Of a stretch of 38,076 nucleotides of DNA, positions 26,239-35,100 are shown piece by piece. Within the stretch, counting starts at the first letter, position 1, and each line of letters begins with the position of its first letter. The DNA lies in NCBI GenBank assembly GCA_021204405.1, contig JAJPZJ010000105.1, forward strand, positions 1 to 38,076, written 5' to 3'. The position numbers and the translations under genes were made by a program. The notes below the pieces were generated by a model. The model was not told the origin of the DNA, made no database searches, and saw only the letters and a program-made list of their open reading frames with translations. This DNA comes from Tannerellaceae bacterium. Its GTDB lineage: Bacteria; Bacteroidota; Bacteroidia; Bacteroidales; Tannerellaceae.

Positions 26239-27111
26239 CTATTTTATTAATTTAAGCAGATATTGTCCATACTGGTTTTTAGCCATAAGCTGAGCTAATC
26301 TCCTTAGCTTTTCCGCATCAATCCACTTATTATGGTAGGCAATCTCTTCCAGGCAAGCCATCTTCAGACCCTGCCGTTTTTCAATGACCTCTACAAAAGT
26401 GGATGCTTCCGATAAAGAATCGTGTGTACCGGTATCCAGCCAGGCAAAGCCACGGCCTAACAGTTCTACCTGTAATTCTTCTGCCTGGAGGAACTCCTGG
26501 TTTACTGTAGTAATTTCCAGCTCTCCCCGTGCAGACGGTTTTATCGTTTTAGCGATATCTACTACTTTATTCGGGTAAAAATAGAGGCCTACTACCGCAT
26601 AATTGGATTTTGGCTCAGCAGGTTTTTCTTCTATACTTAACGCTTTCCCATATTCATCAAATGCCACTACCCCATACCTTTCCGGATCATTTACATAGTA
26701 TCCAAATACAGTTGCTTTCTGCTGCTCTTCTGCATTTTCAACAGCACGTTTTAAAGTAGATGTGAAACTTTGTCCATAAAAAATATTATCTCCCAGCACC
26801 AGACAGGCCGAATCAGTTCCAATAAAATCGGCTCCAATAATAAAAGCCTGTGCAAGTCCGTCGGGAGAAGGTTGTTCCGCATATTCGAAACGCACACCAT
26901 AATCAGCCCCATCCCCCAATAAACGCCGGAAGCCAGGCAAATCCTGTGGAGTAGAAATAATCAATATATCACGTATACCCGCTAACATTAATACGGAAAC
27001 CGGGTAATATACCATTGGCTTATCGTAAATAGGTAGTAACTGTTTGGAAACTCCTTTAGTGATCGGATAGAGGCGTGTACCGGAGCCTCCTGCTAAAACA
27101 ATTCCTTTCAT
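26239..27111 (-). CDS. rmlA: Glucose-1-phosphate thymidylyltransferase
   Basis: A 290-residue nucleotidyltransferase making dTDP-glucose from glucose-1-phosphate and dTTP, first step toward dTDP-rhamnose and other dTDP-deoxysugars. The signature [19 protein letters not shown] at residues 8-26, [15 protein letters not shown] and [12 protein letters not shown] are present, as is [19 protein letters not shown]. No rmlB, rmlC or rmlD is in the window. It heads the minus-strand run with fcl and gmd, 28 bases from fcl. Confidence 0.95.
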   Translation of the reverse strand: MKGIVLAGGSGTRLYPITKGVSKQLLPIYDKPMVYYPVSVLMLAGIRDILIISTPQDLPGFRRLLGDGADYGVRFEYAEQPSPDGLAQAFIIGADFIGTDSACLVLGDNIFYGQSFTSTLKRAVENAEEQQKATVFGYYVNDPERYGVVAFDEYGKALSIEEKPAEPKSNYAVVGLYFYPNKVVDIAKTIKPSARGELEITTVNQEFLQAEELQVELLGRGFAWLDTGTHDSLSEASTFVEVIEKRQGLKMACLEEIAYHNKWIDAEKLRRLAQLMAKNQYGQYLLKLIK

Positions 27112-27389
27112 ACGAAAAATATTTAATTACCAGATATGAAACTTACAGTAAGTTTTATCTGAATAAAGTTTATTAAATAAAAAGTCTTTCACAGTATTTA
27201 CAAATCATATTCTTTTTCAAAAATGAATTCATAAAAACGAATTACAAATGTAGGGAATTTTTACATCTCCACCTTTTTTTCAGGTTATAAATCCTCTTTG
27301 GTATCCTGTCTGCAAAAACATTCCATTTCCCCTACTTGTTACTTTTCTATTAATTAGTTGTAGAATAAAAAAACTAAAAACAAAGTAAC

Positions 27390-27965
27390 ATGAATCCGAT
27401 AACAGATAATTATAAATACGAAATGAAACACTGGTGGCTTCCATTGGTTGTAGGTGTTTTATATGTATTATTTGCAATATTCCTGATGTTTACCCCCATT
27501 ACAAGTTATATTGCATTGAGTATACTTTTTAGTGTGTCCATTTTTGTAGGGGGAATCTTCGAAATAATCTTCGCATTTAATAATAAAGGAAAAGTCTCCA
27601 ATTGGGGATGGTACCTTGCATTGGGAATTATCGACATTATATTGGGTATTCACCTGATGATCAACCCGGGGTTAAGTATGGCAGTCCTTTCATATGTAGC
27701 GGCATTCTGGATTTTGTTCAGAGGAGTCAACTTTATCACTTTTGCATTCGATTTAAAGAAACTATCAGCCGGCAACTGGGGATGGTTCCTTGCGTTTGGA
27801 ATTATCTTTATCCTTTGCAGCTTATTGTTTATATGGCGTCCGGTCATAGAAGCTTTATCTATTGTATATATTGTAGCCTATATCTTAATGGCGGTTGGAA
27901 TTATCCTTAATGGCGGTTGGAATTATCCGGATTATGCTGGCTTTCGAACTAAGAAAAATCCGTAA
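27390..27965 (+). CDS. HdeD/DUF308 family membrane protein (3' end altered by tandem duplication)
   Basis: A 191-residue protein with six membrane helices in three pairs, and repeated family signatures NWGWYLALGIIDIILGIHL and NWGWFLAFGIIFILCSLL. HdeD-type proteins are linked to acid resistance in enterics; the function here is unproven. Its 3' end holds a perfect 22-base tandem duplication that shifts the frame and yields GGWNYPDYAGFRTKKNP. Without it the last helix would continue AVGIIRIMLAFELRKIRKR, a normal basic tail ending at a TAG just downstream. It is transcribed divergently from rmlA. Confidence 0.85.
   Translation: MNPITDNYKYEMKHWWLPLVVGVLYVLFAIFLMFTPITSYIALSILFSVSIFVGGIFEIIFAFNNKGKVSNWGWYLALGIIDIILGIHLMINPGLSMAVLSYVAAFWILFRGVNFITFAFDLKKLSAGNWGWFLAFGIIFILCSLLFIWRPVIEALSIVYIVAYILMAVGIILNGGWNYPDYAGFRTKKNP
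27884..27927. repeat. 22-base perfect tandem duplication in the HdeD-like gene
   Basis: Units 27884-27905 and 27906-27927 are identical. Because 22 is not a multiple of three, the extra copy changes the protein's C-terminus. Confidence 0.9.
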
Positions 27966-28104
27966 ACGCTAGGATCAGGTAGCAGAAGCAGATCAACTTA
28001 TTATCTGACTTTTTACATTTTTTTTGATTATTCCCATAGGGTATTTACTCGTTCGGCAATCATAGTTATAACAACAGATCAGTAACTAACTAAAGAATTG
28101 CAAT

Positions 28105-29361
28105 ATGAGAACACTAGGTAAACACGCTATGGAAATTCTTTTATCCATTCTTATATTTGCCCCAGTAAATACAGCATGGGCAAAAGAAGACCCCGGTTAC
28201 ACTATAATCACCGGCCTGGTACGGGATAAAGTGAACAAAAAACGATTGGAATATGTAAATATTTCTGTTCCCGGAAGCAATATAGGAACAGTTACCAATG
28301 CCGACGGAGAATTTTCTTTTAAGATCAGCGACTCCATTCCTGCCATCGATATTGAGCTTTCCCATATCGGGTATTACAATAATAAGGTAAGTCTCTCCGG
28401 CGATGATATGAAAGACCTGACCATATGGCTTACCCCTAATTCAAATGTACTGGATGGGATTATTATACGTGCCGGCGATCCCCGCCTGATTGTAGAAGAG
28501 GCATTGAAAAAAGTTCCCGACAATTACAGTACATCCAATAATATGCTTACCGGGTTTTACCGCGAAACCGCACAAAAAGGCCGCCGGTACATCAACATTT
28601 CCGAAGCGATTATCGATGTCTACAAAACATCCTATGAAGAATCTGCCGACCGCGACCGGGTACAGATACTGAAAGGCCGTAAGCTATTAAGCCAGAAATC
28701 CGGAGACACACTGGTTGTAAAACTGTTGGGAGGCCCTAACCTGTCGGTCTATGTAGACATTGTTAAAAACCCGGATATCCTGCTTGATCCCGACCTGCTC
28801 TCCTTCTATAAATTCCGGATGGAAGAATCAACTATTATCGACGATCGTCCCCAATATGTGATCCGGTTTATTCCACAGGCTATCCTTTCTTTTGCATTAT
28901 ACGAAGGAAAATTATATATAGATAAAGAACGGTTAGCTTTTACACGTACAGAGTTCAACCTGAATATGGACGACAAAAACAAAGCGACCCAGGCCATCCT
29001 GAAAAAGAAACCGTTCGGTCTTCGGTTTAAACCTACCGAGGTTAGCTTCCTGGTTACCTACAAAGAGTGCGACGGACTTACACACCTGAATTATATCCGG
29101 AATATCGTACAATTTAAATGCGACTGGAAAAGACGGTTGTTCTCTACCAACTATACAATACAATCGGAAATGGTAGTTACTGACAGCAAAGAAGACAACA
29201 TAAATACTATCCCTTACAAGGCTGCGTTTAAAACCAACCAGTCGCTATCAGACCAGGTAACTAATTTTTACGACGAAGATTTCTGGGGAGCCTACAATAT
29301 TATCGAACCGACAGAGTCGTTGGAATCAGCAGTAAGCAAATTAAAGAAACAACAGCGTTAA
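28105..29361 (+). CDS. Exported carboxypeptidase-regulatory-like domain protein
   Basis: A 418-residue protein with a signal peptide (about residues 1-26, ending NTAWA) and a CarboxypepD_reg-like Ig-type domain at about 33-110 (ITGLVRDKVNKKRLEYVNIS, NADGEFSFKI). The remaining 300 residues have no enzyme signature that I recognise. They contain GFYRETAQKGRRYINISEAI, LYIDKERLAFTRTEFNLN and FYDEDFWGAYNIIEP. The second half is clearly related to the protein at 30838-32396, which shares the FYRE, SEAI, KIYID and FW motifs. It probably resides in the outer membrane or periplasm. Confidence 0.75.
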   Translation: MRTLGKHAMEILLSILIFAPVNTAWAKEDPGYTIITGLVRDKVNKKRLEYVNISVPGSNIGTVTNADGEFSFKISDSIPAIDIELSHIGYYNNKVSLSGDDMKDLTIWLTPNSNVLDGIIIRAGDPRLIVEEALKKVPDNYSTSNNMLTGFYRETAQKGRRYINISEAIIDVYKTSYEESADRDRVQILKGRKLLSQKSGDTLVVKLLGGPNLSVYVDIVKNPDILLDPDLLSFYKFRMEESTIIDDRPQYVIRFIPQAILSFALYEGKLYIDKERLAFTRTEFNLNMDDKNKATQAILKKKPFGLRFKPTEVSFLVTYKECDGLTHLNYIRNIVQFKCDWKRRLFSTNYTIQSEMVVTDSKEDNINTIPYKAAFKTNQSLSDQVTNFYDEDFWGAYNIIEPTESLESAVSKLKKQQR

Positions 29362-29387
29362 TACAAACAAGTTAAAGATAGTTTTTG

Positions 29388-29395
29388 TATATTTG
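29388..29395 (+). promoter_or_regulatory. Putative -7 box of the sigma factor gene
   Basis: TATATTTG, an exact TAnnTTTG match, 28 bases upstream of the sigma factor ATG. No clear -33 element. Confidence 0.4.
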
Positions 29396-29423
29396 ATCAG
29401 CTACAAAAACAAATATCTCCGGT

Positions 29424-29975
29424 ATGTTGAACGACCTGTTGTTATTAAATAAGATAAAAGAGGGGAATATAAAAGCTTTCGAGCAGCTATTCAGATTTTA
29501 CTACTCCCCTCTTTGCCTATATGCGGCAGGGATCACCGGACGAATGGAGATTGCAGAAGAAATTGTACAGGAACTCTTTTATACCCTTTGGAAAGAACGG
29601 GAAAAAATCCAGATATTCCATTCAATCAAAAGCTATCTGTACGGCGCTGTAAGAAACCAGTCTCTTCAATATTGCGAACACCGGAAAATACGGAACCGGT
29701 ATCAGGAAAAGATACTAAATAATCCTCTCAAAGAGGTTCCTGCCACCGACCCGCAAAGCCGGATGGAGTATGAAGAGCTGAAATTAATTAATAACACATT
29801 AAATAAACTTCCCGAACGACGCAACCGGATCTTCCGTATGCACCGTTTTGAAGGAAAGAAATATAATGAGATTGCTGCTATACTAGCTGTTTCTATAAAA
29901 ACCGTAGAGGCTGAAATGACAAAAGCTCTACAGACTTTAAGAAAAGAGATAGAGCACTACACTTACTTATCATGA
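29424..29975 (+). CDS. ECF RNA polymerase sigma-70 factor
   Basis: A 183-residue ECF-type sigma factor, normal length. Region 2 lies at about residues 10-85 (FEQLFRFYYSPLCLYAAGIT, EIAEEIVQELFYTLWKERE) and region 4 at about 125-178 (LPERRNRIFRMHRFEGKKYN, IAAILAVSIKTVEAEMTKAL). It belongs to the FecI-like Bacteroidetes group. The stop overlaps the FecR start (ATGA), the usual coupling between sigma and its anti-sigma factor. Regulon unknown; the next gene is a candidate target. Confidence 0.94.
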   Translation: MLNDLLLLNKIKEGNIKAFEQLFRFYYSPLCLYAAGITGRMEIAEEIVQELFYTLWKEREKIQIFHSIKSYLYGAVRNQSLQYCEHRKIRNRYQEKILNNPLKEVPATDPQSRMEYEELKLINNTLNKLPERRNRIFRMHRFEGKKYNEIAAILAVSIKTVEAEMTKALQTLRKEIEHYTYLS

Positions 29976-30814
29976 TCGAAATAAACAAAAATAAAACAGA
30001 GCAGGCATGGCAAAGCCTGTACCACCGGCTGGAAACCGACGGATTACTGGCGGTCAAACAAGGAAACTCCTTCCAGCTTCGCCGGATACTCTACAGGTAC
30101 GTTGCTGCCATCTTTTTACTGATAGTAGCTGGATACGGAATTTATCAGTTAAAAAATACCCCTCTATATACCAGTACTCAATTTATCAGTACAACCAATA
30201 GCGAACCCGGCCTACTGGTCACCACCTTACAGGACGGTTCCATTATTTACCTGGCCGGTAACACCACACTTCAGTATCCGGAACAGTTCGAAGTAACCAA
30301 ACGGGAAGTCATCCTCAGCGGAGATGCGCTGTTTGAAGTAGAAGGAAATCCGGAGCAGCCCTTCCTGATCGATACGGAAAATGTCACTATCGAAGTAACC
30401 GGAACAGCCTTTACAGTCAAAAACAGTATTCCTTCCCAATTTGAACTGGCAGTCAAAACCGGGGAAGTGAAGGTAACACTTAAAAAAGATGGAAGCTATC
30501 AGTATGTAAAAGCCGGTGAAAAAGCAACTTTAGCATCCGCTGAACTTACAGTCCAACCCACTTCAGGACTAAATTCCCTTACTATCCATAATCACCAATT
30601 CCGCTTTAAAGATGAAACGCTCAAAAATGTAGCCCGGGTATTAAACCTCCACTGGCCCGAAAACCAGATAATACTTGACCCTGCAATTGCCGACAGGCAA
30701 ATTACCGTAACATTTACCGACCATCAGCCCGAACTGATGACAGAACTGATCTGCCTGGCCCTAAACCTGAATTATACAAAGCAACAGGACCGGCTTTTTA
30801 TATCAGCGCCCTAA
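29972..30814 (+). CDS. FecR-family anti-sigma factor
   Basis: A 280-residue inner-membrane protein. The cytoplasmic N-terminus (1-42) should bind the sigma factor, one helix follows (about 43-59, YVAAIFLLIVAGYGIYQL), then the periplasmic FecR domain (GSIIYLAGNTTLQYPEQFEV, GDALFEVEGNPEQPFLI, VTGTAFTVKN). The C-terminal DUF4974/STN-like part is FRFKDETLKNVARVLNL to LFISAP. It holds the sigma factor inactive until an outer-membrane signal arrives. Here the neighbouring signal partner is not a TonB receptor but the STN protein downstream. Confidence 0.93.
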   Translation: MIEINKNKTEQAWQSLYHRLETDGLLAVKQGNSFQLRRILYRYVAAIFLLIVAGYGIYQLKNTPLYTSTQFISTTNSEPGLLVTTLQDGSIIYLAGNTTLQYPEQFEVTKREVILSGDALFEVEGNPEQPFLIDTENVTIEVTGTAFTVKNSIPSQFELAVKTGEVKVTLKKDGSYQYVKAGEKATLASAELTVQPTSGLNSLTIHNHQFRFKDETLKNVARVLNLHWPENQIILDPAIADRQITVTFTDHQPELMTELICLALNLNYTKQQDRLFISAP

Positions 30815-30837
30815 CCTATCCTCTATAATATCCTTGT

Positions 30838-32396
30838 ATGAGAACGCCCTTCATTATATTCATCCTGTTCCTATTTCTTTCTACAGGAAATATAGGGAGT
30901 ATAATGGCTCAGACCGACCAGGAAACCCTCAACCGGAAAATCCGGCTATCCGGAAAAAAGAAACAGTCTATAATTTGCTATCGGAAGTTTCCGAACAGGC
31001 CAACTACCTCTTTATTTATGATAGTAATATCATTTCCAACGATAAAAAGATCCGGGTAAAAAAAAGGATACTATTCCATCCGGCAAGCCATCCATGCTAT
31101 TACCGGCAATGAGCAACTAGCATTAAAAATAGTAGGAAGCCATATCCTGATTTATCCGGAAGAAAAAAACAAAAGAGCTGCTGGTATCTTCCAGAGAAAT
31201 TGTAACAGCAGCCGACACTTTTTTCACCATACAGGGTATTCTCCGGGATCGCTATACGGAACAACCGATCCCTTTTGGTACCGTCGGTCTCCGTAAATAT
31301 GCCATAGGCACCATTACTAACCTGAATGGAGAGTTCCGCTTACGCCTGCCGGATTCTTTACAGCATACAACCATCCATTTTTCCCATCTGGGTTATGAAC
31401 CACAGGAATTTGAATGTACCTTACTGGAAAACCGGCATAGCACCATTACACTGGAGCCTCGTATTATTCCCTTACAGGAGGTAGTCGTAAGGCTGGTAAA
31501 CCCTGTAAAATTACTGGAGGAAATGCATCGCAACCTTTCAAAAAAACTATTCCCTGTCTCCCGTATACCAGACAACCTTCTACCGGGAAGGTATTGAACG
31601 GAAAAATAACCTCGTATCTCTTTCCGAAGCCATTTTCAGGATTTATAAAACCCCTTACAACAGCCTGAATGAAAACGACCAGGTAAAACTCCTGGAAATG
31701 CGAAAAATCTCTAACACGGCCGAACGCGATACAGTCATAGCAAAAATGAAATCGGGAGTGGAAGCAAGTATTTTACTTGACCTGGCCAGGAATATACCCG
31801 ATTTCCTTGCACTGGATGGAAATAAAATATATAATTACATCCAAAGCGATATTACAGTCATAGACCATCGGTTAGCCCATGTAATCCTTTTCGAACAGAA
31901 AAAAGAATACAACTTACCGCTTTATCAGGGAAAGATATATATAGATGCAGAAAATGCCGCACTTTTACAGGTAGAGTTTGAACTCAATCCCAAACTCATC
32001 CGGAAAGCCAAAAATATGCTTATTGCCCGGCAAAGCCGTAACCTACGGATCACTCCCGTCAAAGCCGGCTATATAGTTAGTTATAAAGAATGGAATGGAA
32101 CCTATTATATAAATCATGTCAGAGGCGATTTGCATTTCAATATTAAAGGAAAACGGCAACTATTTAATAGCCCTCTGCACATGTGGTTTGAAATGGTTAC
32201 CGGAAAAATCGATACGGAACAAGTAATAAGATTCACCCGGAAAGAGATATTACCTCTCCACACCATATTTTCTGAAACAAATTATAGGTATGATAACAAC
32301 TTCTGGAAAGACTTCAACGTAATCCCGGTTGAAGAAAACCTGCTGGAAGCAATAGAAAAAATATCTTCCAAAATAGAAGAAACAGACCATCAGTAG
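30838..32396 (+). CDS. STN-domain plus carboxypeptidase-regulatory-like protein, four frameshifts
   Basis: Reading across four breaks gives one protein of about 519 residues. It has a signal peptide (MRTPFIIFILFLFLSTGNIG), an STN (secretin/TonB N-terminal) domain with NLLSEVSEQANYLFIYDSN and the continuation IRQAIHAITGNEQLALKIVG, a CarboxypepD_reg-like domain (YAIGTITNLNGEFRLRLPDS), and a C-terminal half related to the protein at 28105 (TTFYREGIERKNN). The breaks are at A runs 30954-30959, 31058-31065, 31163-31174 and 31540-31546. Its only long intact frame is 31698-32396. STN domains normally contact FecR. No barrel is present, so this could be a barrel-less signal input. Four breaks make true decay possible. 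Confidence 0.75.
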
Positions 32397-32487
32397 AATT
32401 TAAGGGATTATTTTCTTAGCACAAAATTCAAGGAGCCTACAAAGCTACCAGCCCTTACCCTATCTAAATCTTAATAATAACATTATA

Positions 32488-32590
32488 CTGGCGCACCTTA
32501 AATAACACCTTAATAGTGGCACCTTTAATAGTAACTTCAAATGCCACCTTAATAGAAACTTCTCTTAATCCCTGTAAGGGAACCTATGGA
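32488..32590. repeat. Degenerate tandem array with CACCTTAATAG units
   Basis: Four units resembling CACCTTAATAG(T) occur between 32494 and 32555, followed by AATCCCTGTAAGGGA (32567-32581), a module also found in the large palindromes. The rest of the 32397-33177 gap shows no coding potential. Confidence 0.5.
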
Positions 32591-32766
32591 AAATTCCGGG
32601 ATGAACCAAGCTGCACCATGATTCAACCTTCGGCCAAAAGATCAAAGATGACATGCGATCTTATACAATCTCTCAAATTTCAACCATGATACAGATTAGA
32701 ACTTAGATACCCCCTCAACTTTTAACAATGATCCGAATAACCCCATCAGGAGGGGTTATAAATCAT

Positions 32767-32796
32767 AAAAGGAGCCTTTTCGCAAAGGCTCCTTTT
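32767..32796 (+). terminator. Terminator-like hairpin
   Basis: Perfect arms AAAAGGAGCCTTT (32767-32779) and AAAGGCTCCTTTT (32784-32796) with a 4-base loop, ending in T. It lies about 370 bases downstream of the STN protein gene and could serve either strand. Confidence 0.6.
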
Positions 32797-33177
32797 ATAG
32801 GTCTTTAATAGGTATTAGTCTTTAAGGCAAAAAGATTGTTTAGGTTATCTGCATGTAAAGATGTGCCATTTTCTCATACTGAACAAATAAAAAAACATAT
32901 TATAAAACACATTTTTAACATTCTCGAAACTTATTTGCAGCTTCTTTCTTTTTTTAACATTTAAATTTCGCTTACAAATTCTTATCTTAAAGATCCTCAA
33001 TAAAAGATAAATAGCTAAATTTCAAGAGAGTATTTTAAGCCTCTTTACCCTAAATCCACCGCTAAAAACAATTTTTAATTTATCTTATTAAAAAACCACT
33101 TCCTAATACATGCAAATATACCGGAAATATTTTAATATTTGGATACAAAAAAGATTTACAAACTCAGGATTATTAAC

Positions 33178-33185
33178 TAATTTTG
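33178..33185 (+). promoter_or_regulatory. -7 box of the queD-queE transcript
   Basis: TAATTTTG, an exact TAnnTTTG match, 60 bases upstream of the queD ATG, with a weak TTTA at the -33 position and a 20-base spacer. No preQ1 riboswitch was recognised in the leader. Confidence 0.45.
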
Positions 33186-33244
33186 CAACTGCATTGAGGT
33201 GACATTAAATGCATTTTTTCGAACGTTTTTTAATTGATTTTTAT

Positions 33245-33576
33245 ATGTATACAGTTAGTAAACGGATGGAGATATCAGCTTCCCACAGCCTGACACTCTC
33301 CTATCCCAGCAAATGCGAAAAATTGCACGGTCACAATTGGATTATTACCGTATGGTGTCGTTCTGCCGAACTGAATGCCGATGGCATGGTGGTAGACTTT
33401 ACTCATATTAAAGATATCGTAAAAGGCACACTCGACCATCAAAACCTAAATGAAATCTTCTCCTTCAATCCTACCGCCGAAATATAGCCCGGTGGATATG
33501 CGACCAGGTCCCCACCTGTTTCAAAGTAGAAGTACAGGAGTCAGAAGGTAATGTAGCCAGCTATGAGAAAGATTAA
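33245..33576 (+). CDS. queD: 6-carboxytetrahydropterin synthase, one frameshift
   Basis: Second enzyme of queuosine/7-deazaguanine synthesis, converting dihydroneopterin triphosphate to 6-carboxytetrahydropterin. The start MYTVSKRMEISASHSLTL is preferred to an upstream ATG. Zinc ligands His14, His28 and His30 (SASH, LHGHNW) and the catalytic Cys24 are present. The frame ends at an A3 run (33480-33482); one more A restores AENIARWICDQVPTCFKVEV and a stop at 33576, giving 110 residues. The end overlaps the queE start by 14 bases. Confidence 0.9.
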
Positions 33577-34110
33577 TGAGATTTTTTATAGCCTGCAGGG
33601 CGAAGGTTATCATACAGGTACTTCCGCCATATTTATACGCTTTTCCGGATGCAACCTCACATGTAGCTTTTGTGATACGCAACATACCACGGGCCAATGG
33701 ATGAGCGATGAAGAAATATTGGCAGAACTAGCTGCTTACCCATGCAATACGGTGATACTAACAGGTGGTGAGCCTTCCCTGTTTGTTGACGAAGAATTGA
33801 TTAACAAACTTATCTGGGCAGGAAAATATATATGTATGGAAACAAACGGAACACACCCGGTACCCGATCAGATCCACTGGATTACCTGCTCTCCCAAACC
33901 GGATGCAACAGTAGTTTTAAAACGGATAGACGAACTTAAAATAGTATATCAGGGACAGGATGTGGAAGCTCTCCGGAAAAATATCCTGCTACACATTATT
34001 ACCTGCAACCCTGCTCAGGCTCCAATACCAGTGAAGTAGTAAATTATATCCTCCGTCATCCCCACTGGAAACTAAGCCTGCAAACCCACAAACTTATCCA
34101 TACACAGTAA
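33563..34110 (+). CDS. queE: 7-carboxy-7-deazaguanine synthase (radical SAM), one frameshift
   Basis: Radical SAM enzyme that forms the deazaguanine ring for queuosine. The iron-sulphur motif is CNLTCSFC (Cys30, Cys34, Cys37), followed by VILTGGEPSLF and METNGT. The frame breaks at an A5 run (33977-33981). Adding one A yields KYPATHYYLQPCSGSNTSE and ILRHPHWKLSLQTHKLIH, the normal end, with a stop at 34110 and 182 residues. It is paired with queD and followed by a terminator. Confidence 0.92.
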
Positions 34111-34157
34111 CTACACCTACCGTTAGTAGCTGATAAATAACAACATAAAGTATTAAA

Positions 34158-34196
34158 AAAGAATAATGCCACCAAAGTTTACCGGCATTATTCTTT
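34158..34196 (+). terminator. Terminator after queE
   Basis: Perfect 13-base arms (34158-34170 and 34184-34196), ending in TTCTTT. It lies 47 bases after the queE stop. Confidence 0.75.
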
Positions 34197-34225
34197 CATA
34201 CTTTTCGCTATTTTATTTATCTTAC

Positions 34226-34233
34226 TATCTTTG
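34226..34233 (+). promoter_or_regulatory. -7 box of the ispE transcript
   Basis: TATCTTTG, an exact TAnnTTTG match, 32 bases upstream of the ispE ATG, with TTCG near the -33 position. Confidence 0.5.
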
Positions 34234-34265
34234 TTATACTAGAAAACAAATAAAATAGTTGTACA

Positions 34266-35090
34266 ATGATCAGTTTTGCAAATGCCAAAATAAACCTCGG
34301 GTTAAATATTATAAGCAGACGTGCGGATGGCTACCATACTATAGAAACTATCTTTTATCCTATTCCCCTGAAAGAGGTAATAGAGATCGTACCTGCCCGT
34401 GAACCTTCGTTTACACAAACCGGTATTCCCGTAGATGGGCCGGCAGAAAACAATCTTATCCTGAAAGCAATTGCAGCTTTACAGCAACGCTATACTATTC
34501 CTCCCCTGGAAATACATTTGTTAAAAGCCATTCCCTTAGGCGCTGGATTAGGAGGAGGTTCGGCCGATGCTGCCGTAACACTGAAAATGGTCAACGAACT
34601 TTGCGAATTGAACATTCCGGAGCAGGAACTCGAAAAGATTGCAGCTACCTTAGGAGCCGACTGCCCGTTCTTTATCCGTAACAAGCCGGTTTTTGCAACA
34701 GGTACCGGCAATATCTTCACACCCATAGACCTCTCACTCGCAGGGTATGATCTATACGTAATCAAACCCGATATATTTATTTCGACCGCCGAAGCCTATT
34801 CGGCGATCATTCCCGGTAAGCCGGAAATCTCCTTAACTGAAATTGTCAAACGTCCTGTAACCGAATGGAAAGAGCTAATGGTTAACGATTTCGAACCCAA
34901 TGTTTTTAAACGCTATCCCGAGATCGGGCTTATTAAAGAGGAACTCTACCGTTCGGGCGCTATCTATGCAGCCATGTCGGGTTCGGGTTCATCGGTATAC
35001 GGAATATTTAAAAAGATAACGGAGGAAGATGCCGCCAAAATGCGGCATAAATTTCCCGACTCACTTGTCTATTCACTAAAACTACGATAA
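34266..35090 (+). CDS. ispE: 4-diphosphocytidyl-2-C-methyl-D-erythritol kinase
   Basis: A 274-residue GHMP kinase of the non-mevalonate isoprenoid pathway, phosphorylating CDP-methylerythritol. The N-terminal AKINLGLNIISRRADGYHTI, the ATP-binding loop IPLGAGLGGGSADAAVTLKM and the C-terminal MSGSGSSVYGIF motifs are all present. The frame is intact. The S9 peptidase gene begins 10 bases later, so the two are probably co-transcribed, though without an obvious shared function. Confidence 0.96.
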   Translation: MISFANAKINLGLNIISRRADGYHTIETIFYPIPLKEVIEIVPAREPSFTQTGIPVDGPAENNLILKAIAALQQRYTIPPLEIHLLKAIPLGAGLGGGSADAAVTLKMVNELCELNIPEQELEKIAATLGADCPFFIRNKPVFATGTGNIFTPIDLSLAGYDLYVIKPDIFISTAEAYSAIIPGKPEISLTEIVKRPVTEWKELMVNDFEPNVFKRYPEIGLIKEELYRSGAIYAAMSGSGSSVYGIFKKITEEDAAKMRHKFPDSLVYSLKLR

Positions 35091-35100
35091 CTACTGAAAA

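Noticed and set aside
33186..33244. preQ1 riboswitch ahead of queD
   Set aside because: No matching hairpin and A-rich tail in the 60-base leader.
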